Of a DNA stretch of 11,095 nt, positions 1-7,194 are shown in pieces. Source of the stretch: Dehalococcoidales bacterium (GTDB taxonomy: Bacteria; Chloroflexota; Dehalococcoidia; E44-bin15); assembly GCA_012974295.1 (NCBI GenBank), contig JAAXQM010000129.1, positions 1 to 11,095 on the forward strand, given 5' to 3'. Positions within the stretch are counted from its first letter, which is position 1. Each line of letters starts with the position of its first letter. Below the pieces are notes generated by a model. It ran no database searches and was not told the origin of the DNA. It saw only the letters and a list, made by a program, of their open reading frames with translations. The position numbers and the translations under genes were made by a program.

Positions 1-906
1 TGGCACAATTTTGTAAACCAGATGCCTAATACCCACAGGGTTATCGGCGAGCTTCTGCCTAACCTGGAGCTCCTGGTTGTCTGCGACCTTTTCATGACCG
101 AATCGGCTAAGTATGCCGATTATGTACTGCCAGCGGCTTCTTTTTTTGAATGCACAGACCTGTGCCGCACTGACCTTCAACACCCCTACTTACAGCTTCA
201 GCAGAAGGTGATTGAGCCACTCTGGGAATCCAGATCAGATTTCCAGATAGCTGCTGAACTGGGCCGGAGAATGGGATTTGGTGAATACTTTAACAAGACA
301 GAGGAGCAATATATAGAGGAAATCTTTGCTTCGGGTCACCCCACTATGGAGGGCGTTTCCGTGGAGAGGTTGAAGTCGGGACCTGTGATGGCGCAGCCTT
401 CAGACCGGCCGCAGCAATTCGGGACTCCAACGGGCAGGATCGAGTTCTACGTGGAAAGTATAAAACAATTCGGGCAGGAATTACCGGTTTACATAGAACC
501 GGTGGAGAGTGTACGCAGTGAGAAGGCAAGGAGCTACCCGCTTTCTTTGCTATCGACACACCCGAGCAATCGAGTACACTCCACCCTGGCAATCGTCCCC
601 GGCTTGCTGAAAAAGGTGCCGAACCCTACCGTGCAGATTAATCCAGTGGATGCTAAACCACGTAACGTCGTTAATGGAGATATAGTGCGTGTTTTCAATG
701 ACCGCGGACAGCTTAAAGTGAACGCGGAGCTAAGCAACGGCATAAAGCCCGGTATAGTCAACATAACGGAAGGATGGTGGCCCGATCAGTATATCGAAGG
801 TCATCTCAATCAGCTAACCCATGATATGATAAACCCGGTGCAAAAGCATATCCTGCAGGCTAATGCCGCATTTTATGATGTCCTTGTGGAGGTCGAGAAG
901 GTCTAG
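1..906 (+). CDS. Molybdopterin oxidoreductase (DMSO reductase superfamily), C-terminal part, 5' truncated by window edge
   Basis: The reading frame is open from base 1, and seven codons (WHNFVNQ) precede the first Met at 22, so that Met is internal and the true start lies before the window. About 301 residues are visible. Near the start, the segment around KYADYVLPAASFFE is the conserved end of the molybdopterin guanine dinucleotide-binding core, where the ADxVLPA signature is typical. TPTGRIEFY follows. From about LLSTHPSNRVHS to GWWPDQYIEGHLNQLTHD is the C-terminal beta-barrel domain (molydop_binding) that closes over the cofactor, with NGDIVRVFNDRGQL as its core strand pair. The family binds Mo or W bis-MGD and transfers oxygen, hydroxyl or electrons. 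Members include DMSO, nitrate and thiosulfate/polysulfide reductases, pyrogallol transhydroxylase and acetylene hydratase. The N-terminal Fe-S motif and the metal ligand are outside the window, so neither substrate nor export can be judged. It converges on the exonuclease gene with a 157-bp gap and no clear terminator. Confidence 0.92.
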   Translation, partial: WHNFVNQMPNTHRVIGELLPNLELLVVCDLFMTESAKYADYVLPAASFFECTDLCRTDLQHPYLQLQQKVIEPLWESRSDFQIAAELGRRMGFGEYFNKTEEQYIEEIFASGHPTMEGVSVERLKSGPVMAQPSDRPQQFGTPTGRIEFYVESIKQFGQELPVYIEPVESVRSEKARSYPLSLLSTHPSNRVHSTLAIVPGLLKKVPNPTVQINPVDAKPRNVVNGDIVRVFNDRGQLKVNAELSNGIKPGIVNITEGWWPDQYIEGHLNQLTHDMINPVQKHILQANAAFYDVLVEVEKV

Positions 907-1063
907 CTTCCTTAAGCCTTTAAGCCCGGTCATTCAGGTCACCAGCTTCCGCTCTCTCTCTTCTACTGCCGGGACTCCATCAGCGGGCAGTCTTCATATG
1001 TGCTTAGCTGGGAGTGAGAATAGATGGGCATACAAATTTATCGCTGTGTCAGTTCAAAGATGT

Positions 1064-1594
1064 CTATATAACATCTCGCTTGCCCGTTTCAATGGAAGTA
1101 TGAGACCACAGTATCTCCCTTAAAACCTTCAGATTCACTACGTCTTCCCTGTTGTATGCCAGTAGAGTTGCCAGAGCATCGTGATCGCCATAATCTCTAT
1201 ATCTCCACCACAGCCTTACAGCTTCAAATCCATTAACATCTTTCAGCTGCCTGCTTATACCCAATTGCTGCTCTACTGCTTTGAAGCCCCCGTAAAGATT
1301 GTTCTTCCAGCAATCATACATAAGATCATGGTGGTGAAACATTGCAGCCAGGTCTACCTCCAAATAATTATGTATAAAAGGAATATCGAACCTGTTACCA
1401 TTGTAGGTGAAGATTTTATCCACACCGTCGAGCGCTTCAAGCAGATTATCCTTGGTCGCATCTTCACCAACAAGTTGAATCAGTCTTTCATCGCTTCTAT
1501 CTTCAAGATAGATACCGATCACGGTTATATCGTTATAGTAGGAAGATAGACCGGTTGTCTCGATGTCCAGATATACATTACAGGGGTGTAACAT
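1064..1594 (-). CDS. RNase H-like DEDDy 3'-5' exonuclease domain protein (YprB-type)
   Basis: The 176-residue protein is a compact single-domain nuclease. The three exonuclease motifs of the DnaQ/RNase H-like fold are visible: Exo I with Asp10 and Glu12 in YLDIETTG, Exo II with Asp70 in TYNGNRFDIPF, and Exo III with Tyr147 and Asp151 in AYNREDVVNL (the YxxxD, or DEDDy, type). GGFKAVEQQLGI (about 102-113) is a recurring element of the YprB ribonuclease-H-like family. These enzymes hydrolyse nucleic acid 3' ends with two metal ions; the biological substrate of the YprB type is largely unknown. The ATG at 1594 is supported by GAGGA at 1602-1606, seven bases upstream. It is cytoplasmic, with no signal peptide, and stands alone between two genes on the other strand. 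All four acidic residues are intact, so it is probably active. Confidence 0.88.
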   Translation of the reverse strand: MLHPCNVYLDIETTGLSSYYNDITVIGIYLEDRSDERLIQLVGEDATKDNLLEALDGVDKIFTYNGNRFDIPFIHNYLEVDLAAMFHHHDLMYDCWKNNLYGGFKAVEQQLGISRQLKDVNGFEAVRLWWRYRDYGDHDALATLLAYNREDVVNLKVLREILWSHTSIETGKRDVI

Positions 1595-1601
1595 TCCGTT
1601 G

Positions 1602-1606
1602 TCCTC
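1602..1606 (-). promoter_or_regulatory. Ribosome binding site of the exonuclease gene
   Basis: GAGGA read on the minus strand lies seven bases before the ATG at 1594. It fixes that start just ahead of the Exo I strand, which leaves no room for a later start. Confidence 0.6.
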
Positions 1607-1637
1607 TCTAGATTCCCTAAGCTAGACTCTTTGAGCT

Positions 1638-1646
1638 ATTATATCA
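1638..1646 (-). promoter_or_regulatory. Extended -10 promoter for the exonuclease gene
   Basis: On the minus strand the bases read TGATATAAT, a perfect TATAAT preceded by TGN, the extended -10 form recognised by housekeeping sigma factors. No good -35 hexamer lies 16-18 bases upstream (TGCTCA at best), which is usual for extended -10 promoters. Transcription would start near 1631, giving a leader of about 36 bases. The site is divergent to, and about 75 bp from, the promoter of the HgdB-like gene. Confidence 0.5.
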
Positions 1647-1716
1647 CTGTCAGGCTTTGATGAGCAGCGTTTTAGTAAAGAAGGTATTTATCGCGTTAAG
1701 ATTGCTCATTGCTCTA

Positions 1717-1745
1717 TTGACATACGTTGTGTATATGCATAAGAT
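1717..1745 (+). promoter_or_regulatory. Sigma70-type promoter of the HgdB-like gene
   Basis: A perfect -35 hexamer TTGACA (1717-1722) is followed by a 17-base spacer and TAAGAT (1740-1745), a 4/6 match to TATAAT. The predicted start point is near 1752, inside a 12-bp palindrome, giving a leader of about 40 bases. This is the best two-box promoter in the window. It is predicted from sequence only. Confidence 0.6.
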
Positions 1746-1750
1746 TGTCT

Positions 1751-1762
1751 CACTGCGCAGTG
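1751..1762 (+). promoter_or_regulatory. Perfect 12-bp palindrome at the predicted start point, operator candidate
   Basis: CACTGCGCAGTG is its own reverse complement. It begins six bases after the -10 box, so a dimeric repressor bound there would block initiation of the HgdB-like gene. It has no T-run behind it and is too short to act as a terminator. No regulator gene is in the window to pair it with. Confidence 0.35.
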
Positions 1763-1778
1763 TATTTCGGGAAACAGT

Positions 1779-1784
1779 GGAAGG
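1779..1784 (+). promoter_or_regulatory. Ribosome binding site of the HgdB-like gene
   Basis: GGAAGG lies six bases before the ATG at 1791, a good distance, and supports this start over later in-frame Met codons. Confidence 0.6.
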
Positions 1785-1790
1785 TAGCAT

Positions 1791-3074
1791 ATGGGAATAA
1801 TAGGTCTGGAACGCTTCAAACAGGACCGCGATGCCATGCAGTTTGCGATAAGCGGGCTTGAGCAGAGTCAATCGCCGGAAAGGCAGCTGACAGTGACACT
1901 GGTCAAGGCTATGGTAGACAACTACGATCGAATAATTACCTGTGCCGAGGAGGGCAAGCCATTCATCGCCAGCAGTTACGCCAACGCGCCGGAGCTGTTC
2001 GTTGCCTTAGACCTTCCTTGGTATACTATTGCGCAGATGCCCTATGTACCTACCTCGGAACTCTATATTCTGGAAGAGATCGATGAAGCTGAGAGAGCCG
2101 GTTTGGGCACAGATATGTGCACGCTTATCAGGTTGGGGATCAATAACGTAGAGGCAGAGCGTGTGCCGCTGCCAACTGTGTTTATCGGGCTACTGTCTCT
2201 CTGCGATGCAACCAATATGCTTCATCAAGCAATCGCTCATAATAAGCACTGGCGGAATATACCGGTCTTCTGTACCGATGCGCCCTATCTGGAAACCGAT
2301 CGTAGCATAGCTTTTCACGCTGACGAACTCCGACGCATGGTGGCCTTCCTCGAAGATCACACCGGTCACACATTTGCGGTTGACCGACTACGGGAGGTTA
2401 TCGAGGAGTCCAACAAGCAGTACCAGCTGTGGGCAGAATACAATGGTCTAAGGCGCGCGGTGCCCTGTCCCCACAGCGCCGCTAAAGGGGCCCAGGCATG
2501 GAGCGTAGCTCAGAACTACATGGTTGGCGATAGCAGAGGCACAGAGTGGTTCAGGCAGCTTGTTGACCTGACAGAGAGAAGGGTGAGCGAGGGTAAGGGG
2601 AGTGTTCCCAATGAGAGGATCAGGCTATACTGGTTCGATATTCGGGCCGTGTGGTTTCCCGAGCTCACAGAGTGGCTGAAGGAGGAGTGGGGGGTATGCA
2701 TAGTCATGGATATGACGGGCTATACACCCTACACATTGATCGACACCACCAGTGAGGAGAGCATGTTCAGGGGCCTGGCCAAGAGAAATATATGTGATGT
2801 GCCAATGGTAAGACAGGTGCGCGGTACTACGGATAACATCATCAATGACCTGATTCGGGTGGTTAAAGACTACAAGATAGATTGTGTGGTCTGGCCAGCG
2901 CATATGGGCCATAAGGATGGGGCGGCAAGCATAGGTATCATGAGAGAGGTTTGCCGCGACCTTGGAGTTCCGTTCTTAGCCCTGGGGCTCGACCTCTTTG
3001 ATAAGAGGTATACTACGATAGACGAGTTGAAGGACAGGTTCTCACAGTTTTTCACCGCTATGGGACTGAGCTAG
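1791..3074 (+). CDS. 2-hydroxyacyl-CoA dehydratase / benzoyl-CoA reductase family subunit (HgdB/BcrC-like), unassigned substrate
   Basis: The 427-residue protein has the length and layout of the HgdB/BcrC family: an N-terminal half with IASSYANAPELFVALDLPWYTIAQMPYVP (family segment after the first strand), Cys110 in GLGTDMCTLIRLG, Cys138 in IGLLSLCDATNML, and a C-terminal domain ending in the family pattern LGVPFLALGLDLFDKR (391-406). Family members hold a [4Fe-4S] cluster on three Cys and use a high-energy electron from an ATP-driven activator to make ketyl radicals on acyl-CoA substrates. Here the third Cys position appears to be His374 (AHMGHKDG, 370-377), where the usual pattern is a Cys followed by Lys or Arg. 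No partner subunit and no activator ATPase (HgdC/BcrA-type) is adjacent. It could be a divergent dehydratase subunit or a family member with another role. The gene has its own promoter and stands alone. It converges on the RLP operon with only 17 bp between stop codons. Confidence 0.85.
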   Translation: MGIIGLERFKQDRDAMQFAISGLEQSQSPERQLTVTLVKAMVDNYDRIITCAEEGKPFIASSYANAPELFVALDLPWYTIAQMPYVPTSELYILEEIDEAERAGLGTDMCTLIRLGINNVEAERVPLPTVFIGLLSLCDATNMLHQAIAHNKHWRNIPVFCTDAPYLETDRSIAFHADELRRMVAFLEDHTGHTFAVDRLREVIEESNKQYQLWAEYNGLRRAVPCPHSAAKGAQAWSVAQNYMVGDSRGTEWFRQLVDLTERRVSEGKGSVPNERIRLYWFDIRAVWFPELTEWLKEEWGVCIVMDMTGYTPYTLIDTTSEESMFRGLAKRNICDVPMVRQVRGTTDNIINDLIRVVKDYKIDCVVWPAHMGHKDGAASIGIMREVCRDLGVPFLALGLDLFDKRYTTIDELKDRFSQFFTAMGLS

Positions 3075-3091
3075 ACCCCGGGCCACACTGG

Positions 3092-4309
3092 CTAGCCAAG
3101 CAGGTCCAGCCTCTTTGATTTTCCGTCCTTATCTATATGCTCAATGACGATGGGCAACCCTTTCTTATCACCCAGGCTTACTTTGGTCCGGGCAAGCTCG
3201 AGCAAATCCAATGGATCGACACACCCCTCAGGTGGATTGACACCTTCCGGCTTCACTTTCCCCGTGGCCATAAGCATTGTGCCAAGAGCAGCAGGAACGC
3301 CTGTGCCTTCACCCATTCCCTGTCCCCTGGAAGACATCGAAAAGATGTAGCTGCTTTGTTCCCCATTCTTATTGCCTTTCACCACTATTTTCAGGCAACC
3401 CATAGGTTCAATAAGCCCGGCTTCCTGCATCAGCCTGTGCCTCTGCGAGAGTATGAAGGCTACTGCAAACTCTAGTGGGGCAATCTGGTGGCCCTGTACT
3501 TCCATAGGCTCCTCATCCGTAACACCCAGCCTTACCATCCCTTTGATCAGTTCCGCATAGGCCGGCGGCAACACGAGTCCGAGATTGGTCACTCTCTTTA
3601 TGCCCTTCAAGAACTTTGGCAATGTTATCGTCTCCGGATGCGGGTAGGCGTACACGCTGTATGTACCCACATCTTGAAACTCAACCTCTTCTTCCAGTGA
3701 TTTCCCGCTATCCTCAAAAAGCTTGACCGTTGTGAATTTACTATCGAGGAACATCGGGATGTCCATTTTCATGGAGTGGATTCTATGTTTCACTACCGCC
3801 GGTCCTTCTACCTTTTCGCCGCCATGGGCATGGTAAATATCTACTACCTCAACCTGATCAAGTAGAGAATCGGCGCAGAACTTAACCAGAAGGTTTGCTA
3901 TTCCAGGGGAACTGCCCATTCCGATAAGTGCTGAAATGCCGGCCTTCCTCGCATTCCCATCCATATCAAGGAGTTTCTCGGTGGCATCAAGGTCGTCGCA
4001 GACATCGACGTAATTAATTTTTGACTCGATCACTTCCTTCAGTATGCTGGGTCCGTACTTGTAATAAGGTCCAACACAATTGAGTACAACCGATGAGCCA
4101 GCAATAGCGTTTCTGATGCCGTGAGGGCTTGCCGCATCAAATTCACTAGCTGAAACATTACCCTGTCCCAGCCGCTCGACTAATCTATTCGCCTGCGCGA
4201 TATTAATGTCTGCAATTACCACTTCGGAGAATACCCCGCTCGAAGCGAGCGTCTCAACGGCTATGCTCCCGACCACTCCGCACCCTCCTAATACAGTTAC
4301 CCTTGACAT
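3092..4309 (-). CDS. Saccharopine dehydrogenase-like NAD(P)-dependent oxidoreductase
   Basis: The 405-residue cytoplasmic protein opens with a Rossmann dinucleotide site, VTVLGGCGVVGS (4-15, GxGxxG type), followed by an acidic residue at the end of the second strand (Asp34 in VVIADIN), which favours NAD over NADP. NCVGPYYKYG (77-86), YVDVCDD (100-106) and GMGSSPGIANLL (130-141) are the hallmarks of the saccharopine dehydrogenase / carboxynorspermidine synthase fold. The C-terminal segment GTGVPAALGTMLMATG, with EGV and DPLDLLE further on, matches the usual end of this group. Relatives oxidise or form C-N bonds in amino acids, but many uncharacterised members act elsewhere. It is the last gene of the kinase-RLP operon, 18 bp after the RLP stop and with a strong AGGAGG site. 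It may therefore act on an intermediate of that pathway. The substrate is unknown. Confidence 0.85.
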   Translation of the reverse strand: MSRVTVLGGCGVVGSIAVETLASSGVFSEVVIADINIAQANRLVERLGQGNVSASEFDAASPHGIRNAIAGSSVVLNCVGPYYKYGPSILKEVIESKINYVDVCDDLDATEKLLDMDGNARKAGISALIGMGSSPGIANLLVKFCADSLLDQVEVVDIYHAHGGEKVEGPAVVKHRIHSMKMDIPMFLDSKFTTVKLFEDSGKSLEEEVEFQDVGTYSVYAYPHPETITLPKFLKGIKRVTNLGLVLPPAYAELIKGMVRLGVTDEEPMEVQGHQIAPLEFAVAFILSQRHRLMQEAGLIEPMGCLKIVVKGNKNGEQSSYIFSMSSRGQGMGEGTGVPAALGTMLMATGKVKPEGVNPPEGCVDPLDLLELARTKVSLGDKKGLPIVIEHIDKDGKSKRLDLLG

Positions 4310-4314
4310 TATGT

Positions 4315-4320
4315 CCTCCT
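4315..4320 (-). promoter_or_regulatory. Ribosome binding site of the saccharopine dehydrogenase-like gene
   Basis: A perfect AGGAGG (minus strand) lies five bases before the ATG at 4309, within the 18-bp gap to the RLP stop. It sets the start and indicates efficient translation within the operon. Confidence 0.75.
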
Positions 4321-4327
4321 TTTACAC

Positions 4328-5638
4328 CTAAACTGTAATGCCTTTGCCAAACGGGTCGGCCCATGGCTTCAGAACAGCCTCCAGCTCAGGATGCTCCTTC
4401 GCATATTCCTCCAGGGGAATACCGTCTAACGTTGCGTCGATCGCCTGTCGGAATGCTTTACCGCCGGCAACTGGACCCTGCGGATGAGCATGAACTCCCC
4501 CGCCTGACCCTATTACAATGTCATTGCCAAGGTCTTCCATCACTTTCGGTACCATAGATGGGGTGATTCCACCGGATGGCATGGGGAAGGTCGGTCTAAG
4601 TTGGTATAGCGGGAACGTCAGATTCTTGGCAACATTCTTGAATTTGTCGGGGATGACCGGGGCTTTCCCGTAAGGGGCGGGTATAACGACGACATCGGCT
4701 CCGGCAAGGCGCGGCAGCTTTCCTAGCACAATGTGAGAGCTCATACCATGCAGGGGTGACATGTACATAGCACCGGCAACGTCCATATGGGCAAGGATAG
4801 GCACGTTTATATTTGGATCCTCTGTCAGAGCCTGCATAACGGGCAACCCAACAGCCAGGTAGTTTATCATGAGTGCATTGCATCCCAGCTCTACAGCGCG
4901 CTTGGCATTGTCGAAAACCTTTGGCACTTTGTCCGTTATGTTCACCGTGTACAGGGTATGCTCACCTGTCTCCTCATACACCTGCTTTTCGATCTCCATG
5001 TATCGTTTGACTCGACCCTCTATAGAATTGAATGAGGCGTCAGCTATCAGTTCGTCATCCTTAATGATGTCGCATCCCCCCAGAGCTGCTTGCCTGAACA
5101 ACTCAGCTCCAAGCTCCAGTGGGTAACCCGTGCACGGCTTTATCATGTTATTGAGCAGGGGTCGTTTGGGGATGCCCAGGATCTCCCTTACGCCTGCGAT
5201 GCCAAATTTCGGCCCCTTGAAACCTGCGACAAACTTCTGGGGAAATCGGATGTCCAGAAGCTTTATATTCCCACCCATTGAAATATTCCCCACCACGGAT
5301 GTCAGCAGCATTGGTATCTGTGAGCCAATATTGACCTCAGGATAGGCTACCTGGATAATCCAGTTCCGCGTTTCTAATGACGGAGGTACGCTGAACTCGT
5401 AATCAGGCAACTCATAAACGCCCAGCACCTTAGCAATGTGATGACATCGTATTTCAGAAGTCTCTCCTGGAACGGCTACCCAGGTGCCTGTGCTCTGCTC
5501 GACAGCAAGAGCCATAGATAGCAGTGGGATAGGGACTTCTGCCGCGAAAGAAGCCAGATAGGTAGCTATAAGGTATTCATCGTAATCTATCCCGTCGGGC
5601 AATGCCATGGGGAGCCCCAATATTTCCTCCGTATTCAT
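4328..5638 (-). CDS. RuBisCO-like protein (RLP, form IV large-chain family)
   Basis: The 436-residue protein covers the RuBisCO large-chain fold. In the N-terminal domain, VEQSTGTW (46-53) keeps the equivalents of spinach Glu60, Thr65 and Trp66, and VVGNIS (115-120) keeps Asn123. In the barrel, Lys167 (NNMIKP) matches Lys175. GGCDIIKDDE (187-196) gives Lys193, Asp195 and Glu196, matching the carbamylated Lys201 and its metal partners. His284 matches His294, Ser355 (PMPSGGI) matches Ser379, GSGGG (377-381) is the phosphate loop, and Lys325 (PYGK) falls at the loop-6 Lys334 position when aligned from Asp315. Cys169, Met285 and Val318 replace Lys177, Arg295 and His327. Enolase chemistry with a carbamylated metal site is thus likely, but CO2 fixation is not. 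Known RLPs include DK-MTP-1-P enolase (MtnW), MTRu-1-P isomerase and the decarboxylating enzyme of D-apiose breakdown. None can be assigned here. The start overlaps the kinase stop (ATGA), implying coupled translation. Confidence 0.93.
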   Translation of the reverse strand: MNTEEILGLPMALPDGIDYDEYLIATYLASFAAEVPIPLLSMALAVEQSTGTWVAVPGETSEIRCHHIAKVLGVYELPDYEFSVPPSLETRNWIIQVAYPEVNIGSQIPMLLTSVVGNISMGGNIKLLDIRFPQKFVAGFKGPKFGIAGVREILGIPKRPLLNNMIKPCTGYPLELGAELFRQAALGGCDIIKDDELIADASFNSIEGRVKRYMEIEKQVYEETGEHTLYTVNITDKVPKVFDNAKRAVELGCNALMINYLAVGLPVMQALTEDPNINVPILAHMDVAGAMYMSPLHGMSSHIVLGKLPRLAGADVVVIPAPYGKAPVIPDKFKNVAKNLTFPLYQLRPTFPMPSGGITPSMVPKVMEDLGNDIVIGSGGGVHAHPQGPVAGGKAFRQAIDATLDGIPLEEYAKEHPELEAVLKPWADPFGKGITV

Positions 5639-7194
5639 TTAGACACCTCCTTGCATGAACGTGCTTCGTCAGACCTCTTCTCGTTGAGCCGCCTGTAGAA
5701 ACCTTTTAGGCTTCCGTATGCATCCTGGTATGAATGGAACAGTGAATCGTAGATCTCGCAATTTTCCTCTTGCGGCTCGAGGATCATCTCTACTTTCACC
5801 ACGTTCTTCAGGGTCTCGAAACTGGGATATACCCCGAGACCAATTGCTGCTACGAGAGCAGCCCCAATCGCTCCCGCTTCCTGAGGATTGCGTACAGCCT
5901 CAACCTTCCTTTGGGTCACATCTGCCAGAATTTGCATCCAGGGTGCGCTCCGCGCTCCTCCGCCTACGACCCGTAACCTTGGAAGTGGAAACTTGAATTG
6001 TCTGTCTACAATTTCCACGATCCATCTAATATTATAGGCCACTCCCTCATAGACGGCACGAAGCATATTTTCGCGGGTATGGCCAGCGCTCAGGTTAAGA
6101 AAACTAGAGCGGACGTTACAGTCTCCTATGGGCGCCCTCTCTCCACACATCCATGGTGTAAAGATCAAGTAATCAGAGCCCGGGGGAATTTCGGCAATTT
6201 TCCCGTCCATAAAGCCGTAGACGTCAGGGATCTGGGGATCCATTTTCTCTGACGCGTACAGCTCATCGCCCATCCATTGTAGACAGGCTCCGGCGGTTTC
6301 CATCTCAGCAAACAGAAAGGCTTTGTCCGGGTCTGCCGAATGTATCGTTGCTGCTCCGCATTTGCCCCGCGGTGTGTGTTCTGTGACCACTGCTACCCAG
6401 CCAGATGTGCCGAGATAGACGTGTCCTTCACCTTCACCAACCGCACCGGATCCAACAGCAGCGCAGGGGGCATCTCCCGCCCCAGCCATTACAGGTGTCC
6501 CCTCTAGTAGCCCAAACTCACTGGATGCCTCTCTCGATAGAACTCCAACCTGATCAATGGGCCGAACCAGTGGTGGTAACTTCTCCGGGTCGAGCCCGAC
6601 ATAACGGAAGACGCCCTTTAGCCACGTCTTCTTCTTGAGGTCAATGCCAAAGACGGATGCGCCAGTCCACTCCATGACCATGTTACCGGTGCTGCGATAA
6701 ATGAGGTATCCGTTGACATCGAGGAAACAACGCATCTTGTGGTATATATCAGGCTCTTCCGCTTTTAGCCATAGAAGCTTCGGTATGCCGTCCTTTCCAC
6801 ATAAACTGGCACCAGCCAGCAGGGCGAAGATACGAGCATCAATAAACTTCCTCATCATTTTCTGAGCCTGGTGGCAAGCCCTGTTATCGAGCCAGATTAT
6901 CGCCCGCCTGAGCGGTATCCCTTCTGCATCTATTGGTACAATGCCGAGCATCTGCGTACAGAAAGTAACACATAAAATGTCACTTGGGGACACACCCGAC
7001 TCTTCCAGAAGCAACTTAGTAGTTCGCGTTACCGCGTTCCACCAATCCTCGGGCTCCTGCTCAGCCCAATCAGCTTTCGGATAGTGAACCTTATATGACT
7101 CGGAGCATTTCCCATGCACCTGTCCCTCCGTGTCCACCAGAACCGCCTTGTTCAGGCTCGTTCCTACATCATGGGCGATAATATACTTGGTCAT
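5635..7194 (-). CDS. FGGY-family carbohydrate kinase (xylulokinase-like)
   Basis: The 519-residue protein has full FGGY length and both actin-like ATPase domains. IIAHDVGTSLNKAVLVD (5-21) is the first phosphate loop. WLDNRA (101-106) is the family's substrate-side motif. GAGDAPCAAVGSG (238-250) holds the expected catalytic base Asp241 and begins domain 2. LGTSGWV (261-267), GERAPIGDCNVRSSFLNLS (351-369) and VVGGGARSAPWMQILAD (409-425) are the second phosphate and adenosine elements. The family transfers the gamma phosphate of ATP to a hydroxyl of sugars, ketoses, polyols or related compounds. Sequence alone suggests the xylulokinase side of the family, not glycerol kinase. The Met at 7194 is the right start for the first strand, though the only Shine-Dalgarno-like bases (GAGGTG) sit unusually close to it. 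It is the first gene of the kinase-RLP-dehydrogenase operon and overlaps the RLP by four bases, so its product is probably the RLP's precursor. Confidence 0.92.
   Translation of the reverse strand: MTKYIIAHDVGTSLNKAVLVDTEGQVHGKCSESYKVHYPKADWAEQEPEDWWNAVTRTTKLLLEESGVSPSDILCVTFCTQMLGIVPIDAEGIPLRRAIIWLDNRACHQAQKMMRKFIDARIFALLAGASLCGKDGIPKLLWLKAEEPDIYHKMRCFLDVNGYLIYRSTGNMVMEWTGASVFGIDLKKKTWLKGVFRYVGLDPEKLPPLVRPIDQVGVLSREASSEFGLLEGTPVMAGAGDAPCAAVGSGAVGEGEGHVYLGTSGWVAVVTEHTPRGKCGAATIHSADPDKAFLFAEMETAGACLQWMGDELYASEKMDPQIPDVYGFMDGKIAEIPPGSDYLIFTPWMCGERAPIGDCNVRSSFLNLSAGHTRENMLRAVYEGVAYNIRWIVEIVDRQFKFPLPRLRVVGGGARSAPWMQILADVTQRKVEAVRNPQEAGAIGAALVAAIGLGVYPSFETLKNVVKVEMILEPQEENCEIYDSLFHSYQDAYGSLKGFYRRLNEKRSDEARSCKEVSK
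5644..5652 (-). promoter_or_regulatory. Ribosome binding site of the RLP gene, inside the kinase gene
   Basis: AAGGAGGTG on the minus strand is a near-complete anti-16S match, five bases before the RLP ATG at 5638. It lies within the last codons of the kinase gene, which fits translational coupling through the ATGA overlap. Confidence 0.75.

Noticed and set aside
911..924. Hairpin after the molybdopterin gene as terminator
   Set aside because: The stem is five weak pairs (CTTAA/TTAAG) with a four-base loop and no following T-run.
863..1123. 86-codon plus-strand frame after the molybdopterin gene
   Set aside because: It begins within that gene in another frame, has no good ribosome site and a composition unlike a folded protein, and its end overlaps the exonuclease gene.
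1181..1549. 122-codon plus-strand frame
   Set aside because: It lies antisense inside the exonuclease gene, which has all three catalytic motifs.
3075..3098. Terminator between the convergent HgdB-like and dehydrogenase genes
   Set aside because: Only short dyads are present (CCCGGG, and TGGCTAGCCA covering the dehydrogenase stop), with no T-run. The 17-bp gap holds no convincing terminator.
4328..5638. A true CO2-fixing RuBisCO large subunit
   Set aside because: The equivalents of Lys177, Arg295 and His327 are Cys, Met and Val, there is no small subunit or phosphoribulokinase, and the neighbours are a sugar kinase and a dehydrogenase. A RuBisCO-like protein fits better.
4328..7194. Methionine salvage gene pair
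   Set aside because: The kinase is of the FGGY sugar type, not the methylthioribose kinase fold, and no isomerase, dehydratase or dioxygenase of that pathway is adjacent.
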